Notes under the pieces: model-generated
What the model was told of the DNA's origin: nothing
The model's input: the letters and a program-made list of their open reading frames with translations, nothing else
Database searches by the model: none
Shown here: one piece after another, positions 24,585 to 36,778 of the stretch
Numbering within the stretch: position 1 is the stretch's first letter
How the letters are laid out: each line of letters opens with the position of its first letter
DNA from: Ectocarpus siliculosus
Taxonomy: Eukaryota; Sar; Phaeophyceae; Ectocarpales; Ectocarpaceae
Assembly: GCA_000310025.1 (NCBI GenBank)
Contig: FN648443.1
Location: 35,047-99,046, forward strand
Reading direction: 5' to 3'
Length of the DNA stretch: 64,000 nt
Program-made: the position numbers and the translations under genes

Positions 24585-25845
24585 GTGGAATCACCTTCGC
24601 CACGTGCAACACCCATCCACAAATAATAGCAATTTGTCTTGGATGGTACTTATTCTTCACTGCCCGAAGCCCCTCCAGTATTGCCAAGTCAAACCCATCC
24701 TCGCTGAACCCTTCGGCACTATACTTGCCATTCACCGCCTGCTCTAACCTATGCATGATACCACTCAGCGACAAGCCGTCTCGCCACGCGCTTGAGCCAT
24801 CAACCTTCGAATGCCATCCACGTCATTGTCTGCCATGTAAATGAAGATACTCTTCGCGAGTGCAACACGACCATGCAAAGCCGCGCACTTCCTGAGTTGG
24901 TTCAAAGTGTACAGTTTCTGCGCTTCGAACTTCTTCTTCCACCGCGTCAGCCTGCCTCGTTGCTGGTGAGGAGTCAACAAATCTAGAGCAAGGTGCTTGA
25001 GTCTTCTGGCTCCAACGATGATCGTTGAACCAGATCTGCTCAAAGACGGAAGGGGTGCAGAGGGAACAATCCAAGTAAAAAAAAGTACATGTGTGGTGGA
25101 ATGAGGGTACGACAGTTAAATTGTTTTGCCTTCCTAGTTGTGCCTTCCTATTTCGCGTTTTTTTCGCTACGTGGTCTCACCTCTGAAAACCTTACTACCC
25201 TTGATGTCAACACACGGCTCGCACGTGCCTCCTGGTTCTTCCACTGCTCCAGCACAACCTGGGCTCGGGATGCCGCGGGAGACGGATTCCACGGCGTAAA
25301 GAGCCACGCCATTCGGGTCTATCCGAGCCTCCCACGACAGCCCCTTTTTGACGACACCATGCAAAGCTGCTGGGTAGTGTTCGAGAAGAGGCTCCCGAAC
25401 ATTCGGACGCAATCCCGCGCAGTGGAGGGGGTTTTGGACGCGCACCATATCGGTCGAACCACTCTCGTGTGCAGCGTCGGAGAAAGTTCCATCCATTTCG
25501 CTGCTCGCGCCCTCACAACCCTCACGCCCGTTCACAACTCCCGTCGCAACCACCTCACCGTCGCTACCCGTGCCCGTACCGCCCTCACGCCCGCCTGCAA
25601 CTCCCGTCGAGAGCACCTCAACGTCACTGCTTGCGCCCGCTCCGCCTCCACCCCCGCCTGCAACTCCCGTCGCAACCACCTCAGCGTCGCTACCCGCGCC
25701 TGCTCCGCCCTCACGCCCGCCTGCAACTCCCGTCGTAACCACCTCAACGTCACTGCTTGTGCCACCGCTGCTATCCATCACGTCCCTCGACCCCTTCCCG
25801 CCGCCCGTAGTGATCGTCGGTTTAAAAACCTCATCGTTGTACTCC
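24585..25845 (-). pseudogene. Unknown gene fragment with 21-aa Gly-rich repeats
   Basis: A minus-strand exon of about 660 nt (25845-25181) encodes KGSRDVMDSSGG, then four 21-residue repeats of the type DVEVVTTGVAGGREGGAGAG, then a mixed domain, and ends at a strong donor AGAG|GTGAGA. Downstream, 25040-24766 encodes a basic helical stretch (RWKKKFEAQKLYTLNQLRKC; ALAKSIFIYMADNDVDGIRR) and 24774-24585 continues in another frame (IMHRLEQAVNGKYSAEGF; ILEGLRAVKNKYHPRQIAII). The last two join with a 2-base shift near 24772. The phase from the first exon to the second does not match cleanly. Function unknown; probably a decayed gene or transposon ORF. Confidence 0.4.
25530..25782. repeat. 63-bp coding minisatellite
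   Basis: 'gcctgcaactcccgtcg' recurs at 25593, 25656 and 25719 with a diverged first copy at about 25530, a strict 63-bp period. It is a multiple of three, so the minus-strand frame keeps 21-residue repeats. Confidence 0.85.
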
Positions 25846-26147
25846 TCTCACGCTTAGCTTCAGCACCACGCCTGCGGATGTAAATAAATATTGATTGATC
25901 CGCCGTTGAGAGGCGGAATTAATTACCTAATCGTTCTACTATTTACATGCTGTGCCAAGTTGCGTAGTAGGCGACACATTCGCACACATCGACAAAGCTG
26001 CATACACGCATTGATACTTTGCGCGACATGCGTGCGGCGAGAATAGACAAAGTAACGGGTCTTGCGAGGTCTTGAAATGTTGGTAAGCACAAGTGAGCAG
26101 TCCAAATTACTCGAGAATGCAACTGCGGACACCGACCGCCATCGCCC

Positions 26148-26444
26148 TCACATGTGTGCGGTCGACCTCTCGTGCTGGTTCACATGAAACTGGGTCAGCC
26201 CTTCACCGGAGCCGAAATAGTGCTGGCACGTGGTGCAAACCCAGTTGCCACTGCAATTCTTCTGAGCGATTTTCGCAACAGGCGAACGCGATCTGCTCGC
26301 ATGCGATGGGCGTGCGGAAGGTGACAGGCAAGGGCAGGGGACACCAATGTAAAGGCCAGTTCTTCTGCAGAGGCGCGAATATCCCCGTGGCACACAGCCT
26401 TGTGGATGGTGCCGGTCTGCATTTCGCGCATTTTTTTTTCTCAA
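26148..26444 (-). CDS. C2H2 zinc-finger-like exon fragment
   Basis: The minus-strand ORF ends with WVCTTCQHYFGSGEGLTQFH followed by VNQH, giving C-x2-C-x3-F-x5-L-x3-H-x3-H, close to the classical C2H2 finger. The N-terminal part is basic and Ser/Pro/Arg-rich with no second finger. It stops 11 residues after the last His. It lies upstream of, and on the same strand as, the fragment at 24585-25845 and could belong to it. A single motif can arise by chance. Confidence 0.35.
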   Translation of the reverse strand: MRKKNARNADRHHPQGCVPRGYSRLCRRTGLYIGVPCPCLSPSARPSHASRSRSPVAKIAQKNCSGNWVCTTCQHYFGSGEGLTQFHVNQHERSTAHM

Positions 26445-26708
26445 ACGTTGTCACAAGTTGTCATGCTGGTCAGCTACCGCTCCGGCTTCTGCCTCTGCTG
26501 TTGAGGCTCCCGCTACTGCTGCTGCTTCCAGTTACATGGGAAGCAGCACAACACAAACGCAGCTGCCGCTGCCAGCTACACGGGCAGCAGTACAACCACG
26601 TTTGGTGGGTATAACACGACGGCAGTTGCATCGCGAGGGCTCCGCATTCGCGCACTCTTGGTTGCGTCCAACCTTGGTGTGGGTTGTTGTGTGTGTGTGT
26701 TGTTCTTA

Positions 26709-26743
26709 CTATTGCTGCTGCTGCTGCTGCTGCTGCTGCGAGG
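26709..26743. repeat. TGC trinucleotide microsatellite
   Basis: Run of CTG/TGC following GT and TTACTATTGC sequence, encoding only homopolymer shadows. Confidence 0.8.
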
Positions 26744-27184
26744 CAGATTATACTATAATGCAACCAAGGCAATCTCATAAAATGGTCCTCATTCCTCTAC
26801 ACTCACTATCGTGCTTGTGCGAAGCCTCATGCTGCAAGGCGGTGCCCTCGTCGACTCCTGAACCGTCGCCGAAGTTGTGTCCGCTCCATGCCATCCGCTC
26901 GCTCTCGGCAGACGCGGTTTAGCCAAGCCGTCTTGTCGAAGGGGGTTGTTGATAGGAATCCCCTCCCCACGGAGAATGTGCTCATCGTGACCTCTCTCCC
27001 CAAGCTCTCGCTCTCCCTTGCTCCTCTGCTACGGACGGTACCGCGGCTGCGGGCTGCGGTACTCTGGAGCAGGGGCTACGTGGATTGTACTACGTACTAC
27101 CCCCTTGCATGAAATGTGCCCACTTTGTATATAGGATTTACTATAGACTTGTTTATATAGGAAATTGTGTGGCGTTTGGGGGGG

Positions 27185-27284
27185 NNNNNNNNNNNNNNNN
27201 NNNNNNNNNNNNNNNNNNNNNNNNNNNNNNNNNNNNNNNNNNNNNNNNNNNNNNNNNNNNNNNNNNNNNNNNNNNNNNNNNNNN
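27185..27284. other. Assembly gap of 100 N
   Basis: Flanked by poly-G on the left and poly-C on the right; probably a sequencing drop-out at a G/C homopolymer, perhaps an inverted repeat. Confidence 0.95.
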
Positions 27285-27354
27285 CCCCCCCCCCGGAGGG
27301 CCCCAAAAAAAAGTTTTGGGGGTTAGGTGTCGGAATTTTTTTTTTTGTGCTTTG

Positions 27355-27960
27355 TCCTAGAATCGCAGCATTTTCTGTGGGCCAGGGATCGTTCTCTCGA
27401 GCGCTCTCAGGCCACCACGCTTAATCACTTGCTTTCAGAGTAAAGTCCCGACCGTTCGGGCGCTCACAGGCCAGCGTTTCGCATTTTTCAGTTTTCGCAA
27501 TTTTGTCGCTCGGAGGGCATTTCTTTCGGTCCGATGAGCTCTACGGTCTTCTCCAATACCATTCCATTGGTCTCTGCCTTCTTTTTTCTCTTCCGGCCTC
27601 GCTGTCTCGCCGTCCTTCCCGTCGTGAGGGACACTCTCAGTCTCTCACTCTCTCTCTCTCTCTTCGGCGCTTTTTCGCTCTCTCCTCTCTCTGAATCAGA
27701 GTCGGAAGCAGAATCGGAAGCAGAGTCGGAATGGGCGGTACAACTTTTTTCTATTTTTTTTGCGTTTCTCTCTTTGTCTGTCTGTGTGTCTCTTTGTGTC
27801 TCTGTGTGTCTTTCCCTGCCTTCTCACTCTCTCCTTTGTTTTGTATCTCTTTTTTTTTCTGTCTCTCTCTATCTCTCTCTGTCACACCCAATAATACCTA
27901 TAATACCTATTTACACGTGTGTCGCACATACACACCTATTTGCACGTGTGCGACTGCATA
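27355..27960 (+). repeat. Diverged single copy of the 22.5-24.1 kb repeat family
   Basis: Shares 'agaatcgcagcattttct' with 22511 and the 'cattttgcagttttcgcaat' type core, then the CTCT tract and 'gggcggtacaactttttt'. The tail with 'aataatacctataat' and 'tttgcacgtgtg' matches 23995-24045. So the family covers both the 280-bp unit and the following pyrimidine-rich tail. Confidence 0.65.
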
Positions 27961-28029
27961 ATATCTTTTTTCGGAATCCATCGGGGTTCGGTCAACGAGC
28001 GGTGCATGAGGTTCGTTAGGTGGTGTCCG

Positions 28030-28631
28030 GATCTTCTTAGGGTATTCGCGCACAAAGGTAATGGCAATTTCCTAGAGTCTTTCGCCACAAACCAGTGGAT
28101 CGCTCCGTACAACATTTGGCTGCTTTCCAAAACAACTGCCACATGTGTTTTGACGTCTGTACAGCAGCGGCAGTAGTTCAATACATTTACAAATACATTA
28201 ACAAGGGCGCGGACTTTATCAAGGCTAAGATCCTGTGCGACGGCGATGAAATAGAGGCCTGCCGTTCAGCGCGATACATTTCAGCTGCTGAAGCTGCGTG
28301 GCGCTTGCTGGGTAGACAGTTGCGCCAGCTATTTTTGACGCTCATTCTTGACGGAGCCCCTGCCAACCTTCTTTGGGAGCATTTCAATAAGGACTTTACA
28401 TCAGATTGGCGCATGTCCATGACCGATCTGGATGCCGATAACGCCGCCCTTCGCGAAATCGATCTCGGGTTACAGCACCATGGACGAACGAACGTTATCG
28501 TTGGACTGCCTGCCGTAATCCATCGAGACACAGAATACTTGCGTTTCAAGCACATGTTCAATCCGGAGCAAATGCGCATGTTTGTGGGAGTTTATCGTTC
28601 CTTTGGACCTAAGCGTGTCGCCTTCGCGTAA
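28030..28631 (+). pseudogene. Decayed Helitron replication-helicase fragment
   Basis: NQWIAPYNIWLLSK (about 28090-28131) runs, after a frameshift, into NNCHMCFDVCTAAAVVQYIY and KYINKG (from 28128), then ARYISAAEAAWRLLG and ALREIDLGLQHHGRTNVIVG. This order is the conserved block between the Rep and helicase parts of Helitron proteins, where '..VPYN..L...YNCHI..EVC....K Y.YKY..KG' and 'ARY.S..EA.WR' are family signatures. The Rep HUH motif and the Walker motifs are not present, and no Helitron ends are seen. It stops at TAA 28629. This is a truncated, frameshifted remnant. Confidence 0.7.
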
Positions 28632-29114
28632 TCGGCACCATGAACGAAGTGCATGTGCCTGCGTGCTACCGTAGGTACACGCCTGCTGTGTGAATGACCT
28701 TTGTTGCGTCGGACGCGTGGGAGTTCGTCCCTTCCTTAGTCGTACGCGTATCATTGGGTGCGGTCGTTGTCGCTTATTGGTGGTCGAGACTATAGGCTGC
28801 GTGTCGCCATATAGGACTGTCCTGGGTGTAGGTGTGTCGATTGCCTTTTGCGAGGCGAGTTTGTCTGCGTGCCAGAGTGTCGTCTGCGCGTGGCCATTGG
28901 ATTCTGCAACAATAACAATACACTTGCACTTCACCCCTCCCTATGTTTACATGCCATCGTCTACATGTCATCACGCTATAGACATGCGCACCATCCGGGC
29001 ATCTACGACACATAACGTCGAGTTAACCTTCCACGATCCACACACGACCGCCCCTATGTACCTTGGGACTCGCTCCATTGGGCGTGGCGGCGTAAGCCGC
29101 CAGAATACTTGTAA
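28632..29114. other. No gene seen
   Basis: GT-rich DNA after the Helitron remnant with only short overlapping ORFs; probably the rest of a decayed transposon. Confidence 0.4.
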
Positions 29115-29389
29115 CTTTATTGTTTTCTTTCGAATTGCATTTATTAGTATTTTCTACCGCCCGAGGGAAGAGAGAGACACCAAACTGGCAGAGAGCACGT
29201 TTCCCGCAGACACGTTTCTGCGGCCTTTCTATCGTGCCTCTGCCACTCTCCCAATAAAGACTGTCTCTCTCTTCCCTCCAAACAGCAACTGAGGGTCCTC
29301 ACTCCTGCGGTGGAGGGAACCAATCTCACTGCACACAGTAGTCTCAGATGACCAAGTCCCTAAAATGGTACCCTACCATTTTCTTCGCC
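29115..29389 (+). repeat. LTR-like direct repeat, left copy
   Basis: 275 bp beginning 'ctttattgttttctttcg', with an AATAAA polyadenylation-like signal in the middle and ending 'ccctaccattttcttcgcc'. A second copy with few changes lies at 29769-30042. The two flank an unrelated repeat at 29486-29772. Confidence 0.7.
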
Positions 29390-29485
29390 TCACATACATA
29401 CAGCTACAAGTTCTACCGGATACTTAATCCGTCCTCTCCTTTCCCCCACCTTCGAAAGAAAAGGGGCGGGTGGGTGGGAAAAGAC

Positions 29486-29772
29486 TCCACTTCCTGTCAG
29501 CTCCAGAGGCTGGCACGCCACTAGAAGCCTTCTATGTGACCACCTCGCTAGTTGTCTCTGCGATACTCTCTCTCTGGCACGCTAAGACTCTGTGGACACA
29601 AGGCTTGAACAGAATGGTAACACATGCGACTCCTCTCGACCGAGGGGGCCCCGCAGTACGCAATACGTTCCGGGTACCCCAATATAAACAGTATGGCAAT
29701 TCGAGTTGTTTCAATAAACCTCGGTTTGTTTTGTCTACGCCTTTGTCTACGCCTTAAACAAACCTGCCCTTT
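29486..29772 (+). repeat. 287-bp LTR-like repeat, copy 1
   Basis: Same length as 36779-37065 with about three substitutions by eye. It contains a TATA-like 'ccaatataaacag' and, 40 bp later, AATAAA, the arrangement expected of a promoter plus polyadenylation signal in a solo LTR. No target duplication was found. Confidence 0.65.
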
Positions 29773-30042
29773 ATTGTTTTCTTTCGAATTGCATTTATTA
29801 GTATTTTCACCGCCCGAGGGAAGAGAGAGATACCAAACTGGCAGAGAGCACGTTTCCCGCAGACACGTTTCTGCGGCCTTTCTATCGTGCCTCTGCCTCT
29901 CTCCCAATAAAGACTGTCTCTCTCTTCCCTCCAAACAGCAACTGAGGGTGTTCTCTCCTGCGGTGGAGGGAACCAATCTTACTGCACACGGTAGTCTCAG
30001 ATGACCAAGTCCCTGAAATGGTACCCTACCATTTTCTTCGCC
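29769..30042 (+). repeat. LTR-like direct repeat, right copy
   Basis: 274 bp, about 95% identical by eye to 29115-29389. It starts at the last bases of the 287-bp repeat. With its partner it could be the terminal repeats of a small non-autonomous element. Confidence 0.7.
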
Positions 30043-31199
30043 AACATCGAGGTCATCATGACACTACTCGTGCAGTGGGATTAGCTCCTGTTACTGCCTA
30101 CCTACCGCACACAGTGCTTTCCCCCGATTGCCTCCCGACTCGCTATGTCGTACCGAAGGGGACACCCCTTGCGAGTCCTCTACTGTGGGCGGCTCCTACA
30201 CATTCCTCTGACTTCATCTTCCCGCCCTTCGGGATACTCGTTCCAATGTGTTGCCCCCAACAGCCATATACAGCAAATTCCCAAATCCTTAGCTAAATGG
30301 TGCAGCGCGCGTTCGTTTCTGGGATTCACCCCTATTTCGTAACCATTTGCCTCGAAGCTCCGCGGGCTTGGTCATACTTCAGAACTTGCACTGCACAACC
30401 TTTAACTAAGACAGGGTGTTAACGGCGCGTCATCGGGCAACGTTGCACAACATGACAACGACGCCACCGCCAGAGCAACTGCTCCGCCGTCTGCCGCCAC
30501 CGCCAGAGCAACTGCTCCGCCGTCTGCTCTGTATCCCGATCATGGGTCGTTAACCTCATCCCGATTCTTGGATCGCCTGATGCGATGTACGAGGAGAACC
30601 CCGACCACTCCGGCGTGACGACGGCAGGAATAATCGGCACCCGGCGTTGATACGGGTGGCTTCCTGCACACCGCCGCCGCATCGACCAGCTGCCCCGCTC
30701 CGCGATTGAGGACCCGACGAGGTCGTCCATCAGGTCTGAGTTCGCTGTGCCTTAACTCTCGCTGCAGCCTTTATTGCGATGCCGTCGGGCCGTCCTCATT
30801 CGGCCGTGTGTTTCAATTCACTCAGCTCTCGGCGACCCCTTCAATAACATCCTTTTGATTCCACCGCCGCCCCTAGGCCGCGGTCTGCGGTCCGCGGAGA
30901 AGACCGTGCACGGCACGGGCGCCTTGCTGCTCCGCGAGCGGGCGTAAGCCCTGGCTCCCATGAAGACGGTCGCGGCGTGGTCGCGGCGTGGGGCACCCGG
31001 CGGACATATCCGCCGTCATGGCTTCTGAAAGGAAACACCTGGTGTTGCCGGCCGCGATCCCCACGCACCGGTCCGCCCGCGTCCTGCCGCCCTGCCCAGG
31101 CGTGACACGATTCAATCGCCATCTGCGAGTGTGCAAGCGCTCCCTTTCACAACAAGCAACAGAACAAATCGAAACCGCGTTTCGTCCACGCGAATAGCG
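30043..31199. other. No gene seen
   Basis: GC-rich DNA with a 33-bp duplication at about 30465-30530 ('cgccaccgccagagcaactg' twice). ORFs are short and overlap on both strands. Confidence 0.45.
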
Positions 31200-33950
31200 G
31201 AAAAATTGGCATTAAAATATTTCGTGCGTACATCGCACGAATGCCGACTCTGAGGTAAACGTGGGTAGTGCTGTTGAAATAAGCCCCCCCAAACCAGGCC
31301 ACCAAAACACGATTGATGTGTTTCGCCCCGGCACATACCGATTGCATATCATCTGCACGGTATACATGACCAACCGCGTAATCGCACAAACTCGGCGGCC
31401 GCAGGAACGGCACTACTGTATGAAACAGGCGGCCCTACCACAGAACCAACAACGAATGTTGGTTGTTTTGTCCTGGCGGATACTGACAAATCCACACCAT
31501 GTTCATGATTCTACTGGATAGTGAGAATCGCTCGAATGCGACAACCGCAGGAACACGCCCACACCCACGGCCGCCATTCACGACTGATGTGTTTGGTTGT
31601 CGGCATAATATATCCGCGTGAATCGCCCACTGCGAAAACCCTGTCAGCACTGTTCGAAACCAAGCGTACAAATCATGGTCGCCAATCACAAATTCATGTG
31701 ATTCGCAGTGGCAGTGTTGAAAACATATTTTGATTGCCATGACTGCCGGATTTTTTTTTTTTTTCGCGTATACGCTGGCCGCATGAGACAGCGTTTTGCA
31801 ACCGGAGCTCCATCACCACTCGCAGAAATCACCATGATATGACTGGGACACGTTAGATTGGGTGGTCAAGGCAGAACTGGCAACCAAGTTCTGATCGACA
31901 TGTCTGCAGGAATCACACGAGTGCGACGGCCTCGGTAGGCAACATCGTTGCAACAACTACCACACCACCGCCAGCCACGATTGATGTGTCTTGTTCCAGC
32001 AGACACTGACCGAGCACAATATGAATGGATGGTAAGACTGCGTGAATCGTCAAAGCGCGACCATCGCAGTTGGCATCGCTTCGAAAACCTAATGCTCCCA
32101 CCCTATCTGCAAAACATTGTAGACGTGTTTAGTTCCGTCGCCTACTTAGATTTTATTCCTCGTGGTGCATTCATGGCTGCGTGAACCGTGCAAAGCGACC
32201 TCTGTGATACGCCGCAAACTTCATGAACGCCAAGCACAAGTGATATTTGTGGTCCCCGCAAAAGAATGGGCTGCGTAGACCGCACGATGCGACACTCTGG
32301 TATGCACTGCTGCGAAAAAACAAGCCTACCAACCACGGTCGCCAATCACGATCCCGGCAGAAATATATCTACTTGAGTCGCCCACTGCGGAAACCCTGCT
32401 AGTTAGCCCTGGTCAATACGAAGCACCGACCTGGACCGTCAAACACGATTGATGCGTCCGGTGCCGGCATACACAAGTCTGCGTCAATCTGCGACATTTA
32501 TCGTACGTAGCACTGTTCCGGATCAAGCTCACCGACCACGGCCGCCAGACACGAGTCATGTGTTTGGTCCCGGCATACACAAACCGGCGAGAATCGCCCG
32601 ATGCGGCAAACCTGGCAAAATCTCCCCATGCCACAACCTTGGTAGGTAACACTGTACAAAGTGAAGCTCACCAGCTACGGCCGCCAAACACGATTGATGT
32701 GTTTGGTCCCGGCATAAACTGATCTGAAGAACCGCCTCATGCGACAACCCTGGTAGGTTGCTACAATGGACCACGAGTAACAACATCAAATATCGACATC
32801 CCTTGTCGGGGACCATAGGTTTTGAGAGGTTTGTCCCGATATCCATTGTCAAAAACAGTAGATTTTGAAAGTTCCTTTCGACCTCCCTTGTCAAGGACAA
32901 CAAAATATTCAAAAGGTTCTGTCGATATGTGTTGTCAACCGTAACAGATTTGCGATGGTGCCTATTGATATGAATTGTGCATAGCAACAGACATTCGACG
33001 GTTTTCTCGGAAGCCATTGCCACTGGGTTCCTGACATGTCATCGATATACATCGTTTACTGCAGTAGATTCTTGAGCGGGCTACCGATATATATCGAAAC
33101 GCAACATCGATAGTCGTTATCTAAGGCAATCTGTCCTCAAGGTCGTAAAGGATATATCCACTTGCACGAGAACATGTTCGAAGGCTTCTTCTAATACTGC
33201 CAGCAACGTCTACCGGAAGGAAGCCTTCGGAGTCTGTTGTTGCCAACGATGTCTATCGTGAAGTTCGACAGACATTTCAATTTGCAATAGATTGCACACG
33301 TCATCTGTCAATAGGCTCGGTCTTTGGCAATAGTGCGAGAAATCCAGCGACCGATCACCCTTACCGACGGCAATATACTCGTCGATGTAGCAGCAGAAAT
33401 AGAAGCCTACCTGGTACACGGTCTATTTCGGGGTGTGCTAGGTAGCAGAAGCTCACCAACCACGGCCGTCACACACGATCGGTACCAGCATAAACAAATC
33501 TGCATGAATCGCCCCATGCGGCAACCCTGGCAGGTAGCACTGTTCAAAACAAAGCTCACCAGCCACGGCCGCCAAACACGATTGATGTGTTTGGTCCCGG
33601 CATAACCTAATCTGCGTGAATCGCTCCATGCGACAACCGGGGTAAAGTAGCGCTCAAACGTAAAGCTCACCACCACGGCCGCCAAACACGATTGATGTGT
33701 TACGTTCCGGCGAAACTGATCTGCGCGAATCGCCCCACGCGACGACCCTGGTAGATAGCCATGTTCAGAAACGACAAGCTCACCGACCACGGCCGCCAAA
33801 CACGATTGGTGTGTTTGGTTCTGGCATAAACAGACTGCGTGAATCGCCCAATGCGACAGCTCGAGGAGGTATGTAGCGCTGTTGCGAAAACAAGTCCATC
33901 AACTACGGCCGCCACACTCTACTCGTGCGTGTGGTTCCGGCAGTTACACT
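31200..33950 (+). repeat. Degenerate part of the CGGCCGCC satellite
   Basis: Scattered units built on 'cacggccgccaaacacgatt', 'gatgtgtttggtcccggcat' and 'gaatcgccccatgcgacaac', with variable spacing. Between 32760 and 33330 the pattern is lost in AT-richer DNA. These are older, diverged members of the array to the right. Confidence 0.7.
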
Positions 33951-35720
33951 CTCTATATCTGTGCTTGAATCGCCCCCGGCGACAACTCTCGTAGTTAGCG
34001 CTTGATGAAAACAAAACAAGTACACCAACCACGGCCGCCACACACTGTTCATGTGTATGGTTCTGGCAGTACTCTCTGTACCTGTGCGTGAATCACCCCA
34101 CGGCAACAAATCTCGTAGGTAGCACTTGTTGAAAACAAAACAAGTCCACCGACTCCGACCGCCACCCCTACTCATGCGTGGGTTTCGGCAGTTATATTCT
34201 CTGTATTCATGCGTGAATCACCCCCGGCGGCAACTCTCGTAGGTAGCCCTTGTTGAAAAACAGAACAAGTCCACCAACTCCGGCCGCCACGCGCTATTCA
34301 TGTGTATGGTGTCGGCATTTACACTCTCTGTATTCATGCGTGAATCGCCCACCGGCGACAACCCTAATATGTAGCTCTGTTGACAAACAAGCCCACCAAT
34401 CACGGCCGCCACACACTTCTCATGTGTGTGGTTCCGACATTCACACACTTCTGTATTCATGCGTTAATTGCCCACAGGCAACAACCCTGGTAGGTAGCGC
34501 TGTTGACAAACAAGCCCACCAACGACGGCCGCCGCACACTTTTCATGTGTGTGGTTCCGTGTTCTGTATTCATTCGTGAATCGCCACACAGGCAACAACC
34601 CTGGTAAGTAGCGCTGTTGCGAAAACAAGCCCTCCAACCACGGCCGCCACACACTTGTTGTGTGTGTGGTTCCGGCATTCACACACTCTGTATTCATGCG
34701 TGAATTGCCCCACAGGCAACAACCCTGGTAAGTAGCCCACCGACCACGGCCGCCACGCACTATGTATGTGTGTGGTTCCCGCATTTACACTTTCTGTATT
34801 CATGCGTGAATTGCCCCACAGGCAACAACCCCGGTAACTAGCGCTGTTGACAAACAAGCCCACCGATCAAGGCCGCCACACACTTTTCATGTGTGTGGTT
34901 CCGGTATTTACACTCTCTTTGTATTTATGCGGGAATCACTCACAGGCAACAACCCTGGAAAGTAGCGCTGTTGCGAAAACAAGCCCCCCAACCACGGCCG
35001 CTACACACACGATTTATTATGAGTGAGGTTCCGGCATTTACAATTTCTGTATTCATGCGTGAATCGCCACAGAGGCAACAACCGTGGCAAGTAGCGCTCT
35101 TGCGAAAACCCGCCCACCAACCACGGCCGCCACACACTATTTATGTGTGTGGTTCCGGTATGCATACACTCTGTATTCATGCGTCAATCGCCACACAGGA
35201 AACAACCCGGGTAAGTAACGCTGTTGCGAAAACAAGCCGACCACCACGGCCGCCACACACTATTTATGTGTGTGGTTCCGGCATTTACACTTTCTGTATT
35301 CATGCGTGAATCGCCACACAGGCAACAACCCTGGTAAGTAGCGCATTATTTATGTGTGTGGTTCCGGCATTTACACTCTATATTCATGCGTGAATCGCCA
35401 CACAGGCAACAACCCTGGTAAGTAGCGCATTATTTTATGTGTGTGGTTCCGGCATTTACACCCTCTATATTCATGCGTGAATCGCCACACAGGCAACAAC
35501 CCTGGTAAGTAGCGCTGTTGCGAAACAAGGCCACCAACCACGGCCGCCACACACTATTTATGTGTGTGGTTCCGGCATTCGTACTCTCTGATTTCATGCG
35601 TGAATCGCCACACAAGCAACAACCCTGGTAAGTAGCGCTGTTGCGAAAACAAGCCGACCACCACGGCCGCCACACACTATTTATGTGTGTGGTTCCGGAA
35701 TTTAATACTTGTTGTATGCA
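33900..35720 (+). repeat. Satellite array with 110-128 bp units
   Basis: 'cggccgccac' recurs near 33906, 34032, 34281, 34403, 34526, 34641, 34747, 34870, 34995, 35124 and 35248 and beyond. Each unit carries an imperfect hairpin ('cacacactatttatgtgtgt'), 'ggttccggcatttacac', 'attcatgcgtgaatcgcc' and 'caggcaacaaccctggtaag'. Units between 35345 and 35500 are shortened. Similarity between neighbours rises towards the right. ORFs read from it (CHGCCLCGDSRMNTE type) are repeat translations. Confidence 0.9.
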
Positions 35721-36778
35721 TGCTCATGATCATACCACGATCGACTGATCAACAACGTGCTGACGTCAAGGTATGCTTGGTGCGGTCCAGCAACTTTCTC
35801 AGTACAATTGTATGTACTCTGGGAGGACTTCAACTGATTCCGTCGAATGGGGCCTCGATTCTCACGGCAAGTCTCCAACAATTTCTTGTAACTTTGTAAG
35901 TATTGTCCACATACTTCGCTGGCAATTGCACAATCTCTGGCTTTTATCGACTGCAGCGTAAATCTGAATCCAGATTATCCCCTGTGATACACACTCGTGT
36001 AAGGACACCCTATGTGATTCAAAACGACTGCAACGCATATCTGAGGCCAGATTAGTCCATGTGATACACTCGTCTACAGCACACCATGTGATCCAGCATT
36101 CGTGTATGTACTTCCATCGCGTATCGACACCAAACAACAATAGTTTGTGGGTATTGTCTTGCTTGGCTGTGGCCACCACATACTCGTTAGATACGGAGCC
36201 GGTACAATTGAAACCACGTTCAACATGGTGCACGTAACGCCACAGAATCCACAGTTAATTTTCTCTCCCGCATCGATGCGGAACAACTGCTGTACTTGCG
36301 AGTGTATGCATACGTGATCCACATGACTGCGTGCTCTTCGTACGGCGGCTACAACCGTGACAGCCAGCGCTGTCGAAGCAGGCCCGCCAACCTCGGCCAC
36401 CAAACCCGGTTGATTTGTTTAGTCATTGAATCACGTGCGACATGGGTGACTGGGTACGCCACCGAATCAACCCAGCAGCAGCGGGATCTCTCTCCCCCTC
36501 CCCATGCAAACGTGCAGAACACTCCGTTGGGGTTGTGTCTCTCCTTGACACACCAAAACACATTGTGGGTTTTGCTCTCTTCCCACATCATCCCACGTTG
36601 TCATCACATCACCACACGTACCGCTCAGTGTTGCGCCCTAGATGCCACGCCTGCCGGCGCCTGGCGTCCTTGCTCTCCTCTCCGCTCTCGTCACATCTCG
36701 GGACCCCGGGTTCTCAGTTACGACTGCTGTAGCTCGGGTAGCCCGATTTACCAACTGGAAGAGGAGGCAAGAAAATAG
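35721..36778. other. No gene seen
   Basis: After the satellite the DNA has two internal near-repeats, 'atctgaatccagattatccc' and 'atctgaggccagattagtcc' (about 35960 and 36040), but no supported coding region. Confidence 0.4.

Noticed and set aside
30873-31136. Overlapping ORFs on both strands at 30.8-31.2 kb
   Set aside because: Short, GC-rich, with no domain or splice evidence.
33900-35720. CRISPR-like array
   Set aside because: Whole units are repeated with no unique spacers of constant length, and the context is eukaryotic with introns; this is a satellite.
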